DNA from: SIG672 sp045580325
GTDB lineage: Bacteria > Bacillota > Clostridia > Oscillospirales > CAG-272
Direction: 5' to 3'
Assembly (NCBI GenBank): GCA_045580325.1
Contig: JAZNNR010000032.1
Span: 81,822-145,821 of the forward strand
Length of the DNA: 64,000 nt
The position numbers and the translations under genes were made by a program. The notes beneath the pieces are model-generated. The model was not told where the DNA came from. It did no database searches and saw only the letters and a list, made by a program, of their open reading frames with translations. Positions 26,823 through 35,443 of this stretch are shown here, one piece after another (position 1 is the first letter of the stretch; the number at the start of each line of letters is the position of its first letter).

Positions 26823-28403
26823 GTGAAAACACAGCTCGCACTTGAACTGCATAAGGTTACCAAAACCTTTGGAAGCGTCGTTGCAAACAAGGACGTAGAT
26901 CTTTCCCTTAGAAAAGGCGAAATTTTGGCTCTGCTCGGTGAAAACGGAAGCGGAAAAACGACACTTATGAATATGATCTCGGGTATATACTATCCGGACG
27001 AGGGAGAAATACGTGTAAACGGAGAAGTGGCGCACATCAGATCTCCCAAGGATGCGTTTGATTACGGCATCGGAATGATACATCAGCACTTCAAGCTCGT
27101 CGATGTTTTCTCTGCAAGTGAAAATATCATACTCGGTATGAAGGACAGCGGAAGATATAAGCTTTCCGAGGTTCACAAAAAGGTTTCGGAGATAACCGAG
27201 CTTTACGGATTCCATCTTGATCCTAAAAAGAAGATACACGAAATGGCGGTTTCTGAAAAGCAGACCGTTGAAATAATAAAGGTGCTCTACCGCGGAGCAG
27301 ATATACTTATTCTTGACGAGCCGACAGCAGTTCTTGCTCCTCAGGAAACAGAAAGACTCTTCAGCGTTCTCAGACGCATGAGAGATAGCGGAAAATCTAT
27401 CATTATTATCACCCACAAGATGAACGAGGTGCTCTCTATTTCGGATAGAGTTGCAGTTCTCAGAAAGGGTGAGCATATCGCTACGGTAAATACAGCCGAA
27501 ACAAACGAGGCAGAGCTTACCGAAATGATGATAGGTAAAAAAGTAACTTTGAATATAAAACGCTCAGAGCCGCAGAACACCTGCGACCGCCTTTGCGTTT
27601 CACATATAAACAGCACAAATGCCGACGGCATTAAGGTTCTTGATGATATTTCCTTTACCGCGCGTGCAGGAGAGATACTCGGTATTGCGGGTATCGCGGG
27701 AAGCGGACAGAGAGAGCTTCTCGAATCTATCGCAGGACTTTACCATCTTGACAGCGGCGAGGTCGTTTATCACGATCCGACGACAGGAAATGAAGAAAAT
27801 CTCCGCGATAAAAATCCCCTTCAGATAAGAGATCTCGGTGTACGTCTTTCCTTTGTTCCTGAGGACAGACTCGGAATGGGACTTGTAGGTAATATGGACA
27901 TCACCGATAATATGATGCTCCGTAGCTACGGAAAGGGACACTCGGCGTTCGTTGACAGAAAGAAGCCGAGAGATCTTGCAAAGCGTATAATAGAGGATCT
28001 CGAGGTCGTTACCCCCGGTGTTGATACACCTGTAAGACGTCTTTCGGGCGGAAACGTACAGAAGGTACTTGTAGGACGTGAAATATCGACCGCACCGACA
28101 GTTCTTATGGCGGCATACCCCGTAAGAGGACTTGATATTAACTCGTCTTATACTATATACAATCTTCTTAATAAGCAAAAAGAAAACGGCGTTGCGGTAA
28201 TATTCGTCGGCGAAGACCTTGACGTTCTTATCGAGCTTTGCGACAGAATTATCGTTATGAACTCGGGTAAGATCACGGGTGAGGTCGACGGAAGACTCGC
28301 AAAGCGCGAGGAGATCGGTATAATGATGACTAAGGATACATCGGTTTCCGAAGACAAAAATACCGAAATAAATAAGGATATGGAGGAAAAGGGCAATGAA
28401 TAA
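26823..28403 (+). CDS. Nucleoside ABC transporter, double ATP-binding protein
   Basis: A 526-residue protein with two ABC domains, like the sugar/nucleoside (NupO/RbsA) class. The first domain has Walker A GENGSGKTT near residue 41, a variant signature MAVSEKQ, and LILDEPTAVLAPQE. The second has the family's usual degenerate Walker A (GIAGSGQREL) and signature LSGGNVQK near 395, with AYPVRGLD replacing Walker B/D-loop. The GTG start at 26823 is preceded by CGGAGGAAA. It overlaps the first permease gene by 8 nt. Confidence 0.93.
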   Translation: MKTQLALELHKVTKTFGSVVANKDVDLSLRKGEILALLGENGSGKTTLMNMISGIYYPDEGEIRVNGEVAHIRSPKDAFDYGIGMIHQHFKLVDVFSASENIILGMKDSGRYKLSEVHKKVSEITELYGFHLDPKKKIHEMAVSEKQTVEIIKVLYRGADILILDEPTAVLAPQETERLFSVLRRMRDSGKSIIIITHKMNEVLSISDRVAVLRKGEHIATVNTAETNEAELTEMMIGKKVTLNIKRSEPQNTCDRLCVSHINSTNADGIKVLDDISFTARAGEILGIAGIAGSGQRELLESIAGLYHLDSGEVVYHDPTTGNEENLRDKNPLQIRDLGVRLSFVPEDRLGMGLVGNMDITDNMMLRSYGKGHSAFVDRKKPRDLAKRIIEDLEVVTPGVDTPVRRLSGGNVQKVLVGREISTAPTVLMAAYPVRGLDINSSYTIYNLLNKQKENGVAVIFVGEDLDVLIELCDRIIVMNSGKITGEVDGRLAKREEIGIMMTKDTSVSEDKNTEINKDMEEKGNE

Positions 28404-29484
28404 AGCAGAAAAACATATAAAAGAGCCTTTTATGCGTGTTATTAAGCGCGACTCTATATCGTGGCAAAAGTCAATTTTAGTTCGTGTTCTTGCGATAATC
28501 GGAGCTCTGCTTTTCAGCGGAATAATATGCTATCTTTTGATCGGCGCAAATCCTCTGAAGCTGTATATCACCCTCTTTGAAGGTGCTTTCGGAACAAAAA
28601 GAAGAATATGGAAGCTTGCCAAGGACCTCGCGCTCCTACTGTGTATCTCACTTGCGGTAACCCCCGCGTTTAAAATGCGATTTTGGAATATCGGCGCAGA
28701 GGGACAGACACTCATCGGCTGTCTTGCAAGCGTTGCTTGTGCATATTATTTCGGAAAAGATATTCCTAACGGACTGCTTTTGATAATTATGTTTGTGGCG
28801 GCACTCGTTGCAAGTGCGCTTTGGGCTCTTATCCCCGCAATATTCAAGGCAAAGTGGAATACAAACGAAACGCTTTTTACTCTTATGATGAACTACGTTG
28901 CGATAAATCTCGTCGCATATTATCTTCTCAAGTGGACACCAAGCGGTTCAAGTACGCTCGGTATGCTCGATGAGGGACATCTTCCCAAGCTTATGGATAA
29001 CGAATATCTTCTGCTTATAATCGTTGTCGCACTGCTTACCGTTGCCATGTATATCTACCTTAAATACAGTAAGCACGGCTATGAGATAGCGGTTGTCGGA
29101 GAAAGTGAAAATACCGCGAAATATATCGGTATCAACGTAAAAAAGGTAATTATCAGAACTATGATAGTTTCGGGCGCTCTTTGCGGACTTGCAGGATTTC
29201 TGATAGTCGGCGCGCTTGACCACTCGGTTACAACGGCGAGTGCGGGCGGACTCGGATTTACCGCTATTATGGTTTCCTGGCTCGGAAAATTCAATCCCTT
29301 TACGATGATACTTACATCTCTCCTCGTAGTATTCCTCGAAAATGGCGCAGACAGAATAGTAACGGTGTTCAATATCAACGATGCTTTCCCGAGTATCGTT
29401 ACGGGAGTCGTGCTCTTCTTCATTATAGGCTGTGAATTCTTCATCAACTACAAGATAATATTCCGTAAAAAGGAGGCTAAATAA
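28396..29484 (+). CDS. Nucleoside ABC transporter permease 1
   Basis: A 362-residue BPD_transp_2-type integral membrane protein with about nine to ten predicted hydrophobic helices after a short basic N-terminus (KEPFMRVIKRDS). NIGAEGQTLIG near residue 98 and VVGESENTAKYIGIN near 232 are the family blocks found in YufP/NupP. It starts inside the ATPase gene and ends in a one-base overlap with the second permease (stop TAA/ATG at 29482-29486), so the transporter genes are translationally coupled. Confidence 0.92.
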   Translation: MNKAEKHIKEPFMRVIKRDSISWQKSILVRVLAIIGALLFSGIICYLLIGANPLKLYITLFEGAFGTKRRIWKLAKDLALLLCISLAVTPAFKMRFWNIGAEGQTLIGCLASVACAYYFGKDIPNGLLLIIMFVAALVASALWALIPAIFKAKWNTNETLFTLMMNYVAINLVAYYLLKWTPSGSSTLGMLDEGHLPKLMDNEYLLLIIVVALLTVAMYIYLKYSKHGYEIAVVGESENTAKYIGINVKKVIIRTMIVSGALCGLAGFLIVGALDHSVTTASAGGLGFTAIMVSWLGKFNPFTMILTSLLVVFLENGADRIVTVFNINDAFPSIVTGVVLFFIIGCEFFINYKIIFRKKEAK

Positions 29485-30449
29485 TGATTATTTTAGAATA
29501 TCTGCTTAGTGCAATTGCACTTGGAATGACCTTCCTTTACGGCTCGACAGGTGAGATAATCACCGAAAAAGCGGGACACCTTAACCTCGGTATCCCCGGA
29601 ATTATGTGTGTCGGTGCAGCAAGCGGCTGTCTTGCCCTTCACCATATGGTAATGGCAAACATAACAAACGGATTTTTGCTCGTGCTTGTCGGAATTCTTG
29701 CGGCTTTTATAGGCGCATCTCTTATGGGACTTATATACAGCTTCCTTGCGGTAACCCTTCACGCAAACCAGAACGTTACCGGACTTGCTCTTACGACCTT
29801 CGGCGTGGGCGTTATGAAGTTCATAATATTCGGACTGCGAGTTGGCAACGATGTGCCTTATCTCAAAGCACTCAGCGCCTTCCGTTTCCCCTTTGCATCT
29901 CAGGACAACGCACTGAAATACTGCGGAGTTATGGTATTTTTGGCAATTATAATCGCACTTCTCACATCGTGGGTGCTCTTCGGCACAAAGGTTGGACTCA
30001 ATCTTCGTGCGGTGGGTGAAAACCCCGCCACCGCAGACGCGGTCGGTATAAACGTTACGGCGTACAAATACCTTGCAACCTGCATAGGAAGCGGAATTGC
30101 GGGTCTTGGCGGACTTTGCTACGTAATGGACTACGCAGGCTCACAGGAAGCTTACCTCAGCGTAGAAGCTCTCGGCTGGCTTGCAATCGCGCTTGTAATA
30201 TTCGCCCTCTGGCGTCCGCATATCAGTATATTCGGCTCGGTGGTTTTCGGAGCGCTCTTTATCGCGGGTGCGTTCATTCCGACTATCATACCTCTGCCTT
30301 TCCTGCAGAAGATGCAGACAGTACCTCTTCTCAAAATGCTTCCTTACGTTGTTACGATAATCGTGCTTATAGTTACGAGTATTCGTGATAAAAAGGAAAA
30401 TCAGCCGCCTGCGGCTCTCGGTCTTTCCTATTTCAGAGAAGAAAGATAA
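29484..30449 (+). CDS. Nucleoside ABC transporter permease 2
   Basis: A 321-residue permease of the same class (YufQ/NupQ-like). FLYGSTGEIITEKAGHLNLGI near residue 14 is the characteristic first-loop motif and AVGENPATADAVGIN near 178 is the conserved cytoplasmic loop. About nine hydrophobic helices. It forms a heterodimer with permease 1 in related transporters. A GAAA-tetraloop terminator follows within 11 nt. Confidence 0.92.
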   Translation: MIILEYLLSAIALGMTFLYGSTGEIITEKAGHLNLGIPGIMCVGAASGCLALHHMVMANITNGFLLVLVGILAAFIGASLMGLIYSFLAVTLHANQNVTGLALTTFGVGVMKFIIFGLRVGNDVPYLKALSAFRFPFASQDNALKYCGVMVFLAIIIALLTSWVLFGTKVGLNLRAVGENPATADAVGINVTAYKYLATCIGSGIAGLGGLCYVMDYAGSQEAYLSVEALGWLAIALVIFALWRPHISIFGSVVFGALFIAGAFIPTIIPLPFLQKMQTVPLLKMLPYVVTIIVLIVTSIRDKKENQPPAALGLSYFREER

Positions 30450-30459
30450 ACAAAAAATA

Positions 30460-30489
30460 CGGCGTGATACGAAAGTATCACGCCGATTT
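30460..30489 (+). terminator. Terminator after the nucleoside transporter operon
   Basis: CGGCGTGATAC-GAAA-GTATCACGCCG, 11 bp with a stable GAAA tetraloop, then ATTTTATC. An A-run on the other side makes it likely bidirectional for the convergent hydrolase gene. Confidence 0.85.
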
Positions 30490-30501
30490 TATCATATTTT
30501 T

Positions 30502-31311
30502 TTAAAGGCTCTTTGTCCAGTTTACAGAAAGCTTTATCCAAGAGGAAACAGCGCTCGACTCGAAGTCGGGGTTTCCAAGACTTGTGGCTTCGTTTGCAAG
30601 AGCAAGACCGTGAGGACCGTTCGGAAAGACGTGAAGCTCGAAGGGAAGACCTGCCCTTGTGTATGCAAGAGCAAGCAGAAGCGGACTCGCTACGGGAACG
30701 ACAGGGTCTGTGGCTGTATGGAAAGCGAACATCGGAGCTGCAGTTTCACTTTTAACGTGATTTTCGAGAGAGTACAGCTCAAGCTCTTCGTCCGTCGGAT
30801 CTGTTTTTCCAAGGAGCCGACAGAACGATCCGCAGTGAGAGGCGTATCTTTTTCCTGAAACAACAGGGTATCCGAGGATAACGCCGTTTGGTTTGTTTGC
30901 ACCGTATGTTATGCCTGTTATTTCACGAACTTCGGGAAGATCCCACATTACGCCGAGAGAGCCTGCGAGGTGTCCGCCTGCCGAAAATCCGACAACGAAT
31001 ATGCGGTCGGGGTTGATATTGAACTCCTCTGCGTGCGCGCGGATATAGCTCACAGCAAGAGATGCGTCGCAGAGTGAGCGCGGAAATAGAGCTTTTTCTC
31101 CAATAGAATAGTTTAAAACAAAAGCGTTAAGTCCTTCGTTCATATAGGCAAGTGCGATAGGCTCACCTTCGCGGTCTGCACAAACGACCTCGTAACCTCC
31201 GCCGGGGATAACGAGCATAGCATCGCGGGGCGGACCGCTCAGCTCGGAAAGATAAGTGGTCATATAAATATTGGGATCGTCTTCTATAAGGGCAATTTTC
31301 TTATGTATCAT
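30502..31311 (-). CDS. Alpha/beta hydrolase, acetyl-esterase/lipase type
   Basis: A 269-residue alpha/beta-hydrolase of the Aes/BD-FAE group. The oxyanion-hole motif reads VIPGGGYEVV near residue 34 (HGGG variant), the nucleophile elbow is VGFSAGGHL near residue 117, the acid is probably in TATDPVVPVA near 205, and the catalytic histidine is in NGPHGLAL near 237. No signal peptide, so cytoplasmic. The natural substrate is likely an acetylated carbohydrate by analogy; this is inference. It is convergent with the nucleoside transporter. Confidence 0.87.
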   Translation of the reverse strand: MIHKKIALIEDDPNIYMTTYLSELSGPPRDAMLVIPGGGYEVVCADREGEPIALAYMNEGLNAFVLNYSIGEKALFPRSLCDASLAVSYIRAHAEEFNINPDRIFVVGFSAGGHLAGSLGVMWDLPEVREITGITYGANKPNGVILGYPVVSGKRYASHCGSFCRLLGKTDPTDEELELYSLENHVKSETAAPMFAFHTATDPVVPVASPLLLALAYTRAGLPFELHVFPNGPHGLALANEATSLGNPDFESSAVSSWIKLSVNWTKSL

Positions 31312-31350
31312 ACCGTATTTCCTTTCAAATAAGATATATGCTTCAAGGTT

Positions 31351-31379
31351 ATTATATCATCTGATTTTTATAAATGCAA
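31351..31379 (-). promoter_or_regulatory. Promoter of the alpha/beta hydrolase gene
   Basis: On the minus strand TTGCAT (31379-31374), 17 nt, TATAAT (31356-31351), about 35 nt before the start. Confidence 0.7.
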
Positions 31380-31395
31380 CAGAATTTACAAAAAA

Positions 31396-31430
31396 ATAAA
31401 AACTGCTTTGCAGATCTGCAAAGCAGTTTT
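31396..31430 (-). terminator. Terminator of secG
   Basis: A perfect AAAACTGCTTTGCAGA / TCTGCAAAGCAGTTTT palindrome followed on the minus strand by TTATTTTTTTG. Confidence 0.85.
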
Positions 31431-31446
31431 AGTTAAGTTTAAATCT

Positions 31447-31962
31447 TTACGCCTCGGTGCTGTCTTCGCCCTCGGTGCCTTCGTTGCCGCCTTCGGTGCC
31501 TTCGTTGCCGCCCTCGGTGCCTTCGTTGCCACCCTCAGTGCCTTCGTTGCCCTTGTCGCCTTCATCACCCTTGTCGCCTTCGTCGCCCTTGTCGTCTTCG
31601 TGATCGTGATCGTGATCGTGGTCGTGGTCATCTTCCTCTTCGGTAACGGTGATGGTGATAGAACCGTCTTCTACGCCTGCGATATAGTCCTTAAGAGCAT
31701 CGTAATCGTAAGTGATCTTTGCCTTGCCGGGCTGGATAGCATAGATAGCAAGAACAACGATTGCGAAAAGAATGCTGATGATGATAGTGAGCTTGTTGAG
31801 CTTTGCATCGAGTTTCTTTCCCTTTGCCTTGCCGAAGAATGTTTCAGCACTGCCGGCTATTGCGCCCGAAATACGAGCGTTTTTGCTGCTCTGGAAAAGA
31901 ACTGCAACGATAAGAAAAACAGAAACAAGAATAAGTATAATTCCAACAAAAATTTCAAGCAT
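31447..31962 (-). CDS. secG: SecG translocase subunit with long acidic His-rich repeat tail
   Basis: The first ~80 residues are SecG: a first membrane helix (IFVGIILILVSVFLIVAVLFQ), the conserved QSSK-x-GAIAGSAETFFGKAKG cytoplasmic loop, and a second helix (LTIIISILFAIVVLAIYAI). SecG stabilises the SecYEG channel. Typical SecG is about 75 residues; this one has 171. The extra ~90 residues comprise a short spacer, an (HD)n run near residues 112-120, GDEGDK repeats, and four EGGNEGT heptads encoded by 21-bp DNA repeats. With the known N-out/C-out topology, the tail would lie outside the membrane. GGAGGACT precedes the ATG. The SecG call is firm; the tail's role is unknown. Confidence 0.9.
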   Translation of the reverse strand: MLEIFVGIILILVSVFLIVAVLFQSSKNARISGAIAGSAETFFGKAKGKKLDAKLNKLTIIISILFAIVVLAIYAIQPGKAKITYDYDALKDYIAGVEDGSITITVTEEEDDHDHDHDHDHEDDKGDEGDKGDEGDKGNEGTEGGNEGTEGGNEGTEGGNEGTEGEDSTEA

Positions 31963-32034
31963 TTTTTAAGTCCTCCGTAATCCCATATGATAGGGTTATA
32001 TATAACTTTTAACGATTTGGTGCAGTTGCATAAC

Positions 32035-32060
32035 GACCGCTTGCGAGAGTGCAAGCGGTC
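32035..32060. other. Stem-loop between secG and the CAU tRNA gene
   Basis: GACCGCTTGC-GAGAGT-GCAAGCGGTC, a 10-bp hairpin directly 3' of the tRNA. It lacks a U-run on the minus strand, so it may be a processing or pause site rather than a full terminator, leaving tRNA-secG readthrough possible. Confidence 0.55.
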
Positions 32061-32067
32061 ATTTTAA

Positions 32068-32141
32068 TGGGCCATCAGGGATTCGAACCCCGGACCAACC
32101 GGTTATGAGCCGGTAGCTCTGACCAACTGAGCTAATGGCCC
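32068..32141 (-). tRNA. tRNA with CAU anticodon (elongator Met or Ile2)
   Basis: A full cloverleaf of 74 nt: acceptor GGGCCAT/ATGGCCC, discriminator A, D arm AGCTCAGTTGGTCAGAGCT, anticodon stem ACCGG/CCGGT with loop CTCATAA, and T arm GGGGTTCGAATCCC. The anticodon is CAT. The three consecutive G-C pairs of initiator tRNA are absent, so it is either elongator methionine or the lysidine-modified isoleucine tRNA; sequence by eye does not separate these. CCA is not encoded. Confidence 0.9.
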
Positions 32142-32172
32142 TTTTGAAAGGGAATATTTCCGCGTGCTTCAT

Positions 32173-32201
32173 AGTATAACATACTTTTAGAGTTTTGTCA
32201 A
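32173..32201 (-). promoter_or_regulatory. Promoter of the CAU tRNA gene
   Basis: Minus strand TTGACA (32201-32196), 17 nt, TATACT (32178-32173), about 30 nt upstream of the tRNA. Confidence 0.8.
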
Positions 32202-32305
32202 TATGTAAATTGCAAATTTGCAAATTTTTTTGGGTAAAAACAGTAAAATTAACTGCCAAATCGCGTAAATATCCGAGAGTTGGGTTGATTGTGTCTGTTT
32301 GTAAA

Positions 32306-33103
32306 TCAGCCGAACAATCTTCTGAAATTGTTATACAGCACATCCTCGCGCTCTTTTTCCGAAAGGTCAAGCCGCGTAAAGCGTTCAAGCTCTTTTTCAG
32401 CGTCCCACATAGGAAAATCCGTACCGAACATAAACTTGTCGGGGCCGAAGTGATGGAGTATGCGGTTTGCATCGTCGATGGGCAGAAAATCAAGCGAGCT
32501 TGACGTGTCAAAGAAGATGCGGTCATTTACAGGAAGATTTCCGAACTCGTGCCACCTGCGGTATCCGCCGAAATGGGAAACGATAACCGTAAGATCGGGT
32601 ATCTTTTTCATTATATTTGCCACTCTTTGCGGAGCAGAATAATCGTATCTGTTATCACCGACGTGGAAAAGGATCGGCATATCGCGCTTTGCTATCTCGC
32701 GGTACATAGGAATAGCACGCTCGTCGTCTATATCGAATTTCTGGAAATCGTTGTGGAATTTAACTCCGACAAGACCGAGCTCTTTTGCACGGTCAAGTTC
32801 TTCGGAAATTCCCTCAAAATCAGGGTGCATAGCGGCAAACCCGATAAGGATAAGACCGCCATTTTCCTTTGCCTGCGCGCAGCTCGAGCCGATGAAGTCG
32901 TTTATACTCGTAACCTGAGAGGCTGTAACGGCGGCAGAGCAGACAAGGCAGCGCTCTGTACCTATCTTTTTCTCGTTTTCGCGGAGAACATCAATATCTG
33001 CGGGGTAAGCCATACCGATTTCATAAAAATCACCAATTGATTTTGAAGCTTTTTCCGATATTTTTGAAGGAAAAATATGAGTATGGGCGTCTGCAATCTT
33101 CAT
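32306..33103 (-). CDS. Amidohydrolase-related protein
   Basis: A 265-residue TIM-barrel metal hydrolase of the amidohydrolase-2 type (as in ACMSD-like decarboxylases and uronate isomerase relatives). HTHIFP (HxH) lies at residues 7-12, GVKFHNDFQKF near 130, PILFHVGD near 158, VSHFGG near 192, and the catalytic aspartate in MFGTDFPMW near 238. No signal peptide. The substrate cannot be inferred from context: neighbours are a tRNA and acpP. The start is ATG 33103 with an AAGGAAAA-type weak site. Confidence 0.83.
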   Translation of the reverse strand: MKIADAHTHIFPSKISEKASKSIGDFYEIGMAYPADIDVLRENEKKIGTERCLVCSAAVTASQVTSINDFIGSSCAQAKENGGLILIGFAAMHPDFEGISEELDRAKELGLVGVKFHNDFQKFDIDDERAIPMYREIAKRDMPILFHVGDNRYDYSAPQRVANIMKKIPDLTVIVSHFGGYRRWHEFGNLPVNDRIFFDTSSSLDFLPIDDANRILHHFGPDKFMFGTDFPMWDAEKELERFTRLDLSEKEREDVLYNNFRRLFG

Positions 33104-33152
33104 TTTCCTTTTTTACCTTTCCAAAATGACATATGTGTAAATTATAAAGTAA

Positions 33153-33187
33153 TATCAAAAAACAATCGACAGACCAAGGTCTGTCGA
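33153..33187 (-). terminator. Terminator of acpP
   Basis: TCGACAGACC-TT-GGTCTGTCGA stem followed on the minus strand by TTGTTTTTTG. Confidence 0.85.
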
Positions 33188-33197
33188 AAGTTTACTT

Positions 33198-33428
33198 TTA
33201 AGCATTATTCTCAATATAGTCGCACAGATCGCTTACTGTACGGAGACTAGGAAATTCTTCTTCGGGAATTGCAAGACCGAACTGCTCTTCAACTGTCATA
33301 AGAATTTCAACAACATCGAGGGAGTCTGCACCAAGGTCTTCCATAATGTCAGCAGACTTGTCGATTTTTTCGACGTCGACGCGCAGCTGCTTTGCAAGTA
33401 TCTGCGAGAGTTCTTCGAAAATATTCAT
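33198..33428 (-). CDS. acpP: Acyl carrier protein
   Basis: A 76-residue acidic four-helix carrier protein. The phosphopantetheine attachment serine is Ser36 in LGADSLDVVEI. It carries acyl chains in fatty-acid synthesis. It stands alone here with its own promoter and terminator, not beside fab genes. The start is either ATG 33428 or GTG 33434: GGAAGGAT lies 12 nt before the ATG but 6 nt before the GTG, so initiation two codons earlier is quite possible. The upstream open frame to 33488 runs over the promoter. Confidence 0.95.
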   Translation of the reverse strand: MNIFEELSQILAKQLRVDVEKIDKSADIMEDLGADSLDVVEILMTVEEQFGLAIPEEEFPSLRTVSDLCDYIENNA

Positions 33429-33500
33429 AAACACTAGTGTATCCTTCCGATTGTTATTTAAGTAGGGCGGTGCATAAGCGCTATACACACACCGCTATAT

Positions 33501-33529
33501 ATTATATATGAAATCCACTTAAAAATCAA
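33501..33529 (-). promoter_or_regulatory. Promoter of acpP
   Basis: Minus strand TTGATT (33529-33524), 17 nt, TATAAT (33506-33501). Confidence 0.75.
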
Positions 33530-33616
33530 TAGTGAATTCACACAAATTCTTTAATATTAACACAATATTCACATACAAATTGAATATTTTTGCCAAGTTA
33601 TGTCTGAAAATCGGCT

Positions 33617-35443
33617 TTAATCAAGAACAAGGTCGAACTGTGAATTATAGAGCGCGGCATAGCTTCCGTCTAGGGCAAGGAGCTCATCGTGGCTGCCCTT
33701 TTCAAGAATTCTGCCCTTGTCCATAACTATTATCGTGTCCGCGTTTTTGATAGTTGAAAGTCTGTGAGCAACTATAATACAGGTCTTATTCTTCATCGCC
33801 GCGTCCATAGCGGTATGGAGAAGCGCCTCGGTGTGCGAGTCAACATTAGATGTTGCCTCGTCGAGAATAAGGAAGGGAGTATCAAGCAGAATAGCTCTTG
33901 CTATGGTTATAAGCTGCTTTTGACCCTTTGAAATGTTAGATCCGTTTTCATCTATGACCGTATTATATCCGTCGGGCAATGACTTTATAAAGCTGTGTAC
34001 CTTTGCCGTTTTTGCGGCTTCGACTATTTCCTCAAATGATACGTCGTTTCTTCCGTATGCGATATTTTCAGCAACGGTACCGCCAAAGAGCCAGGTGTCC
34101 TGAAGCACCATCGCAAACGAGCGCCGCACGTCAGAGATCGGAGCTTTTTGTGTGTTTACACCGTCTATGAGGATCTCGCCCGAGTCGGGATCGTAAAATC
34201 TCATAAGCAGGTTTATTATCGAGGTCTTGCCGCAGCCCGTCGCACCGACGAGAGCGATCGTTTTGCCCTTTGGCGCGTCGATAAATATGTCGTGCAGAAC
34301 TGTTCTTTCCTCGGTATAGCCAAATGTTACGCCGTTTACCTTAAGACTGCCTTCCTTCGATATTCCGCTTTCTGAAAGTTTTTCGGTCGCATCGCTGTCC
34401 TTTGGCTCACAGCCCTCGTCGAGAAGTCTGAATATTCTTGCTCCTGCCGATATTGCCGACTGAATATCGCTGACGATATTGGCAGTTTCGTTTATCGGGC
34501 CAGAAAATCTTCTTGCGTACTGAATGAACGAGGAAAGCGCGCCTATCGTAAACATCGCGCCCTCGGGAGAACCCTTCGTCTTTATAAATATAAGGACTCC
34601 GAACATTCCGATAAGAGAAAGTGTTATGTTGTTTATGAAGTTTACCGAAGGACCGAGAATACAGCCCTGATAGTCGGCGTTGTATTCTGCCTCTACCGCC
34701 TCGTTGTTGTGAACGTCAAAGCGTGAGATTATGACCTTTTCCTTCGAGTATGCGCGTATAGTTTTCTGTCCCGAGAGCATTTCCTCGGCAAATCCGTTGA
34801 GAAATCCGTATTTCGCCGAGCGGTACGAGAAAAGTGGGCGTACCTTTTTTACTCTGTAACGCGAGAAAAATATGAGCGCGGGAATAGTTACCGTAAATAT
34901 GAGCATAAGTATCGGCGCTATTTTAAACATCTGATATCCGCACACTATGACCGTTATCGAGCCCGAAAGTATATGAACGAGGTCGTTTGAAAGGGAAGTA
35001 TTTACCGTGTCGATGTCGTACGTAAGGCGGCTTACTATGTCGCCCGACTGATTTTTGTCGAAATATCCGACGGGTAGGTCGCAAAGATGCTCAAATACGT
35101 CTTTTCTCATACGGTAGGTAACGCTCTTGCTTATCGAGATCATTATTATCGAAAGCAGATAGGAGAGCGCCGCCGATACCGCGTAAAAGGCGACCATAAG
35201 TCCCGTGTAGAAAAGCACCGACTTAAAATTGACGTTCCCGCCCTCTCCGATAGCGTCGATTGCTTTGCCCGACAGCTCGGGACCCTCGAGCGAGAGCAGA
35301 TTTGCCGTTATCATAAGCAGAGCGGCAAGGAGAAGCATCGCCTTGTGAGCGAAAAGATATTTTAAAATCCTGAAAATTACCGATTTTTTTGACATTTTCG
35401 TTTTTTTGTCAGAAGCAGACGGAATACTGTGCGCTTTATTCAA
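33617..35443 (-). CDS. Heterodimeric ABC exporter, subunit with canonical Walker B
   Basis: A 608-residue half-transporter: six membrane helices (about residues 25-320) then an ABC domain with Walker A GATGCGKTS near 400, a variant signature ISKGQKQL, and LILDEATSNVD with the catalytic glutamate intact. I start at TTG 35443 because GGGAGGTG is 8 nt upstream and it gives an 8-nt overlap with the preceding gene; an in-frame ATG at 35395 would drop 16 residues. Together with the next gene it forms an MdlAB/BmrCD-like pair that probably exports drugs, lipids or peptides. Confidence 0.92.
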   Translation of the reverse strand: MNKAHSIPSASDKKTKMSKKSVIFRILKYLFAHKAMLLLAALLMITANLLSLEGPELSGKAIDAIGEGGNVNFKSVLFYTGLMVAFYAVSAALSYLLSIIMISISKSVTYRMRKDVFEHLCDLPVGYFDKNQSGDIVSRLTYDIDTVNTSLSNDLVHILSGSITVIVCGYQMFKIAPILMLIFTVTIPALIFFSRYRVKKVRPLFSYRSAKYGFLNGFAEEMLSGQKTIRAYSKEKVIISRFDVHNNEAVEAEYNADYQGCILGPSVNFINNITLSLIGMFGVLIFIKTKGSPEGAMFTIGALSSFIQYARRFSGPINETANIVSDIQSAISAGARIFRLLDEGCEPKDSDATEKLSESGISKEGSLKVNGVTFGYTEERTVLHDIFIDAPKGKTIALVGATGCGKTSIINLLMRFYDPDSGEILIDGVNTQKAPISDVRRSFAMVLQDTWLFGGTVAENIAYGRNDVSFEEIVEAAKTAKVHSFIKSLPDGYNTVIDENGSNISKGQKQLITIARAILLDTPFLILDEATSNVDSHTEALLHTAMDAAMKNKTCIIVAHRLSTIKNADTIIVMDKGRILEKGSHDELLALDGSYAALYNSQFDLVLD

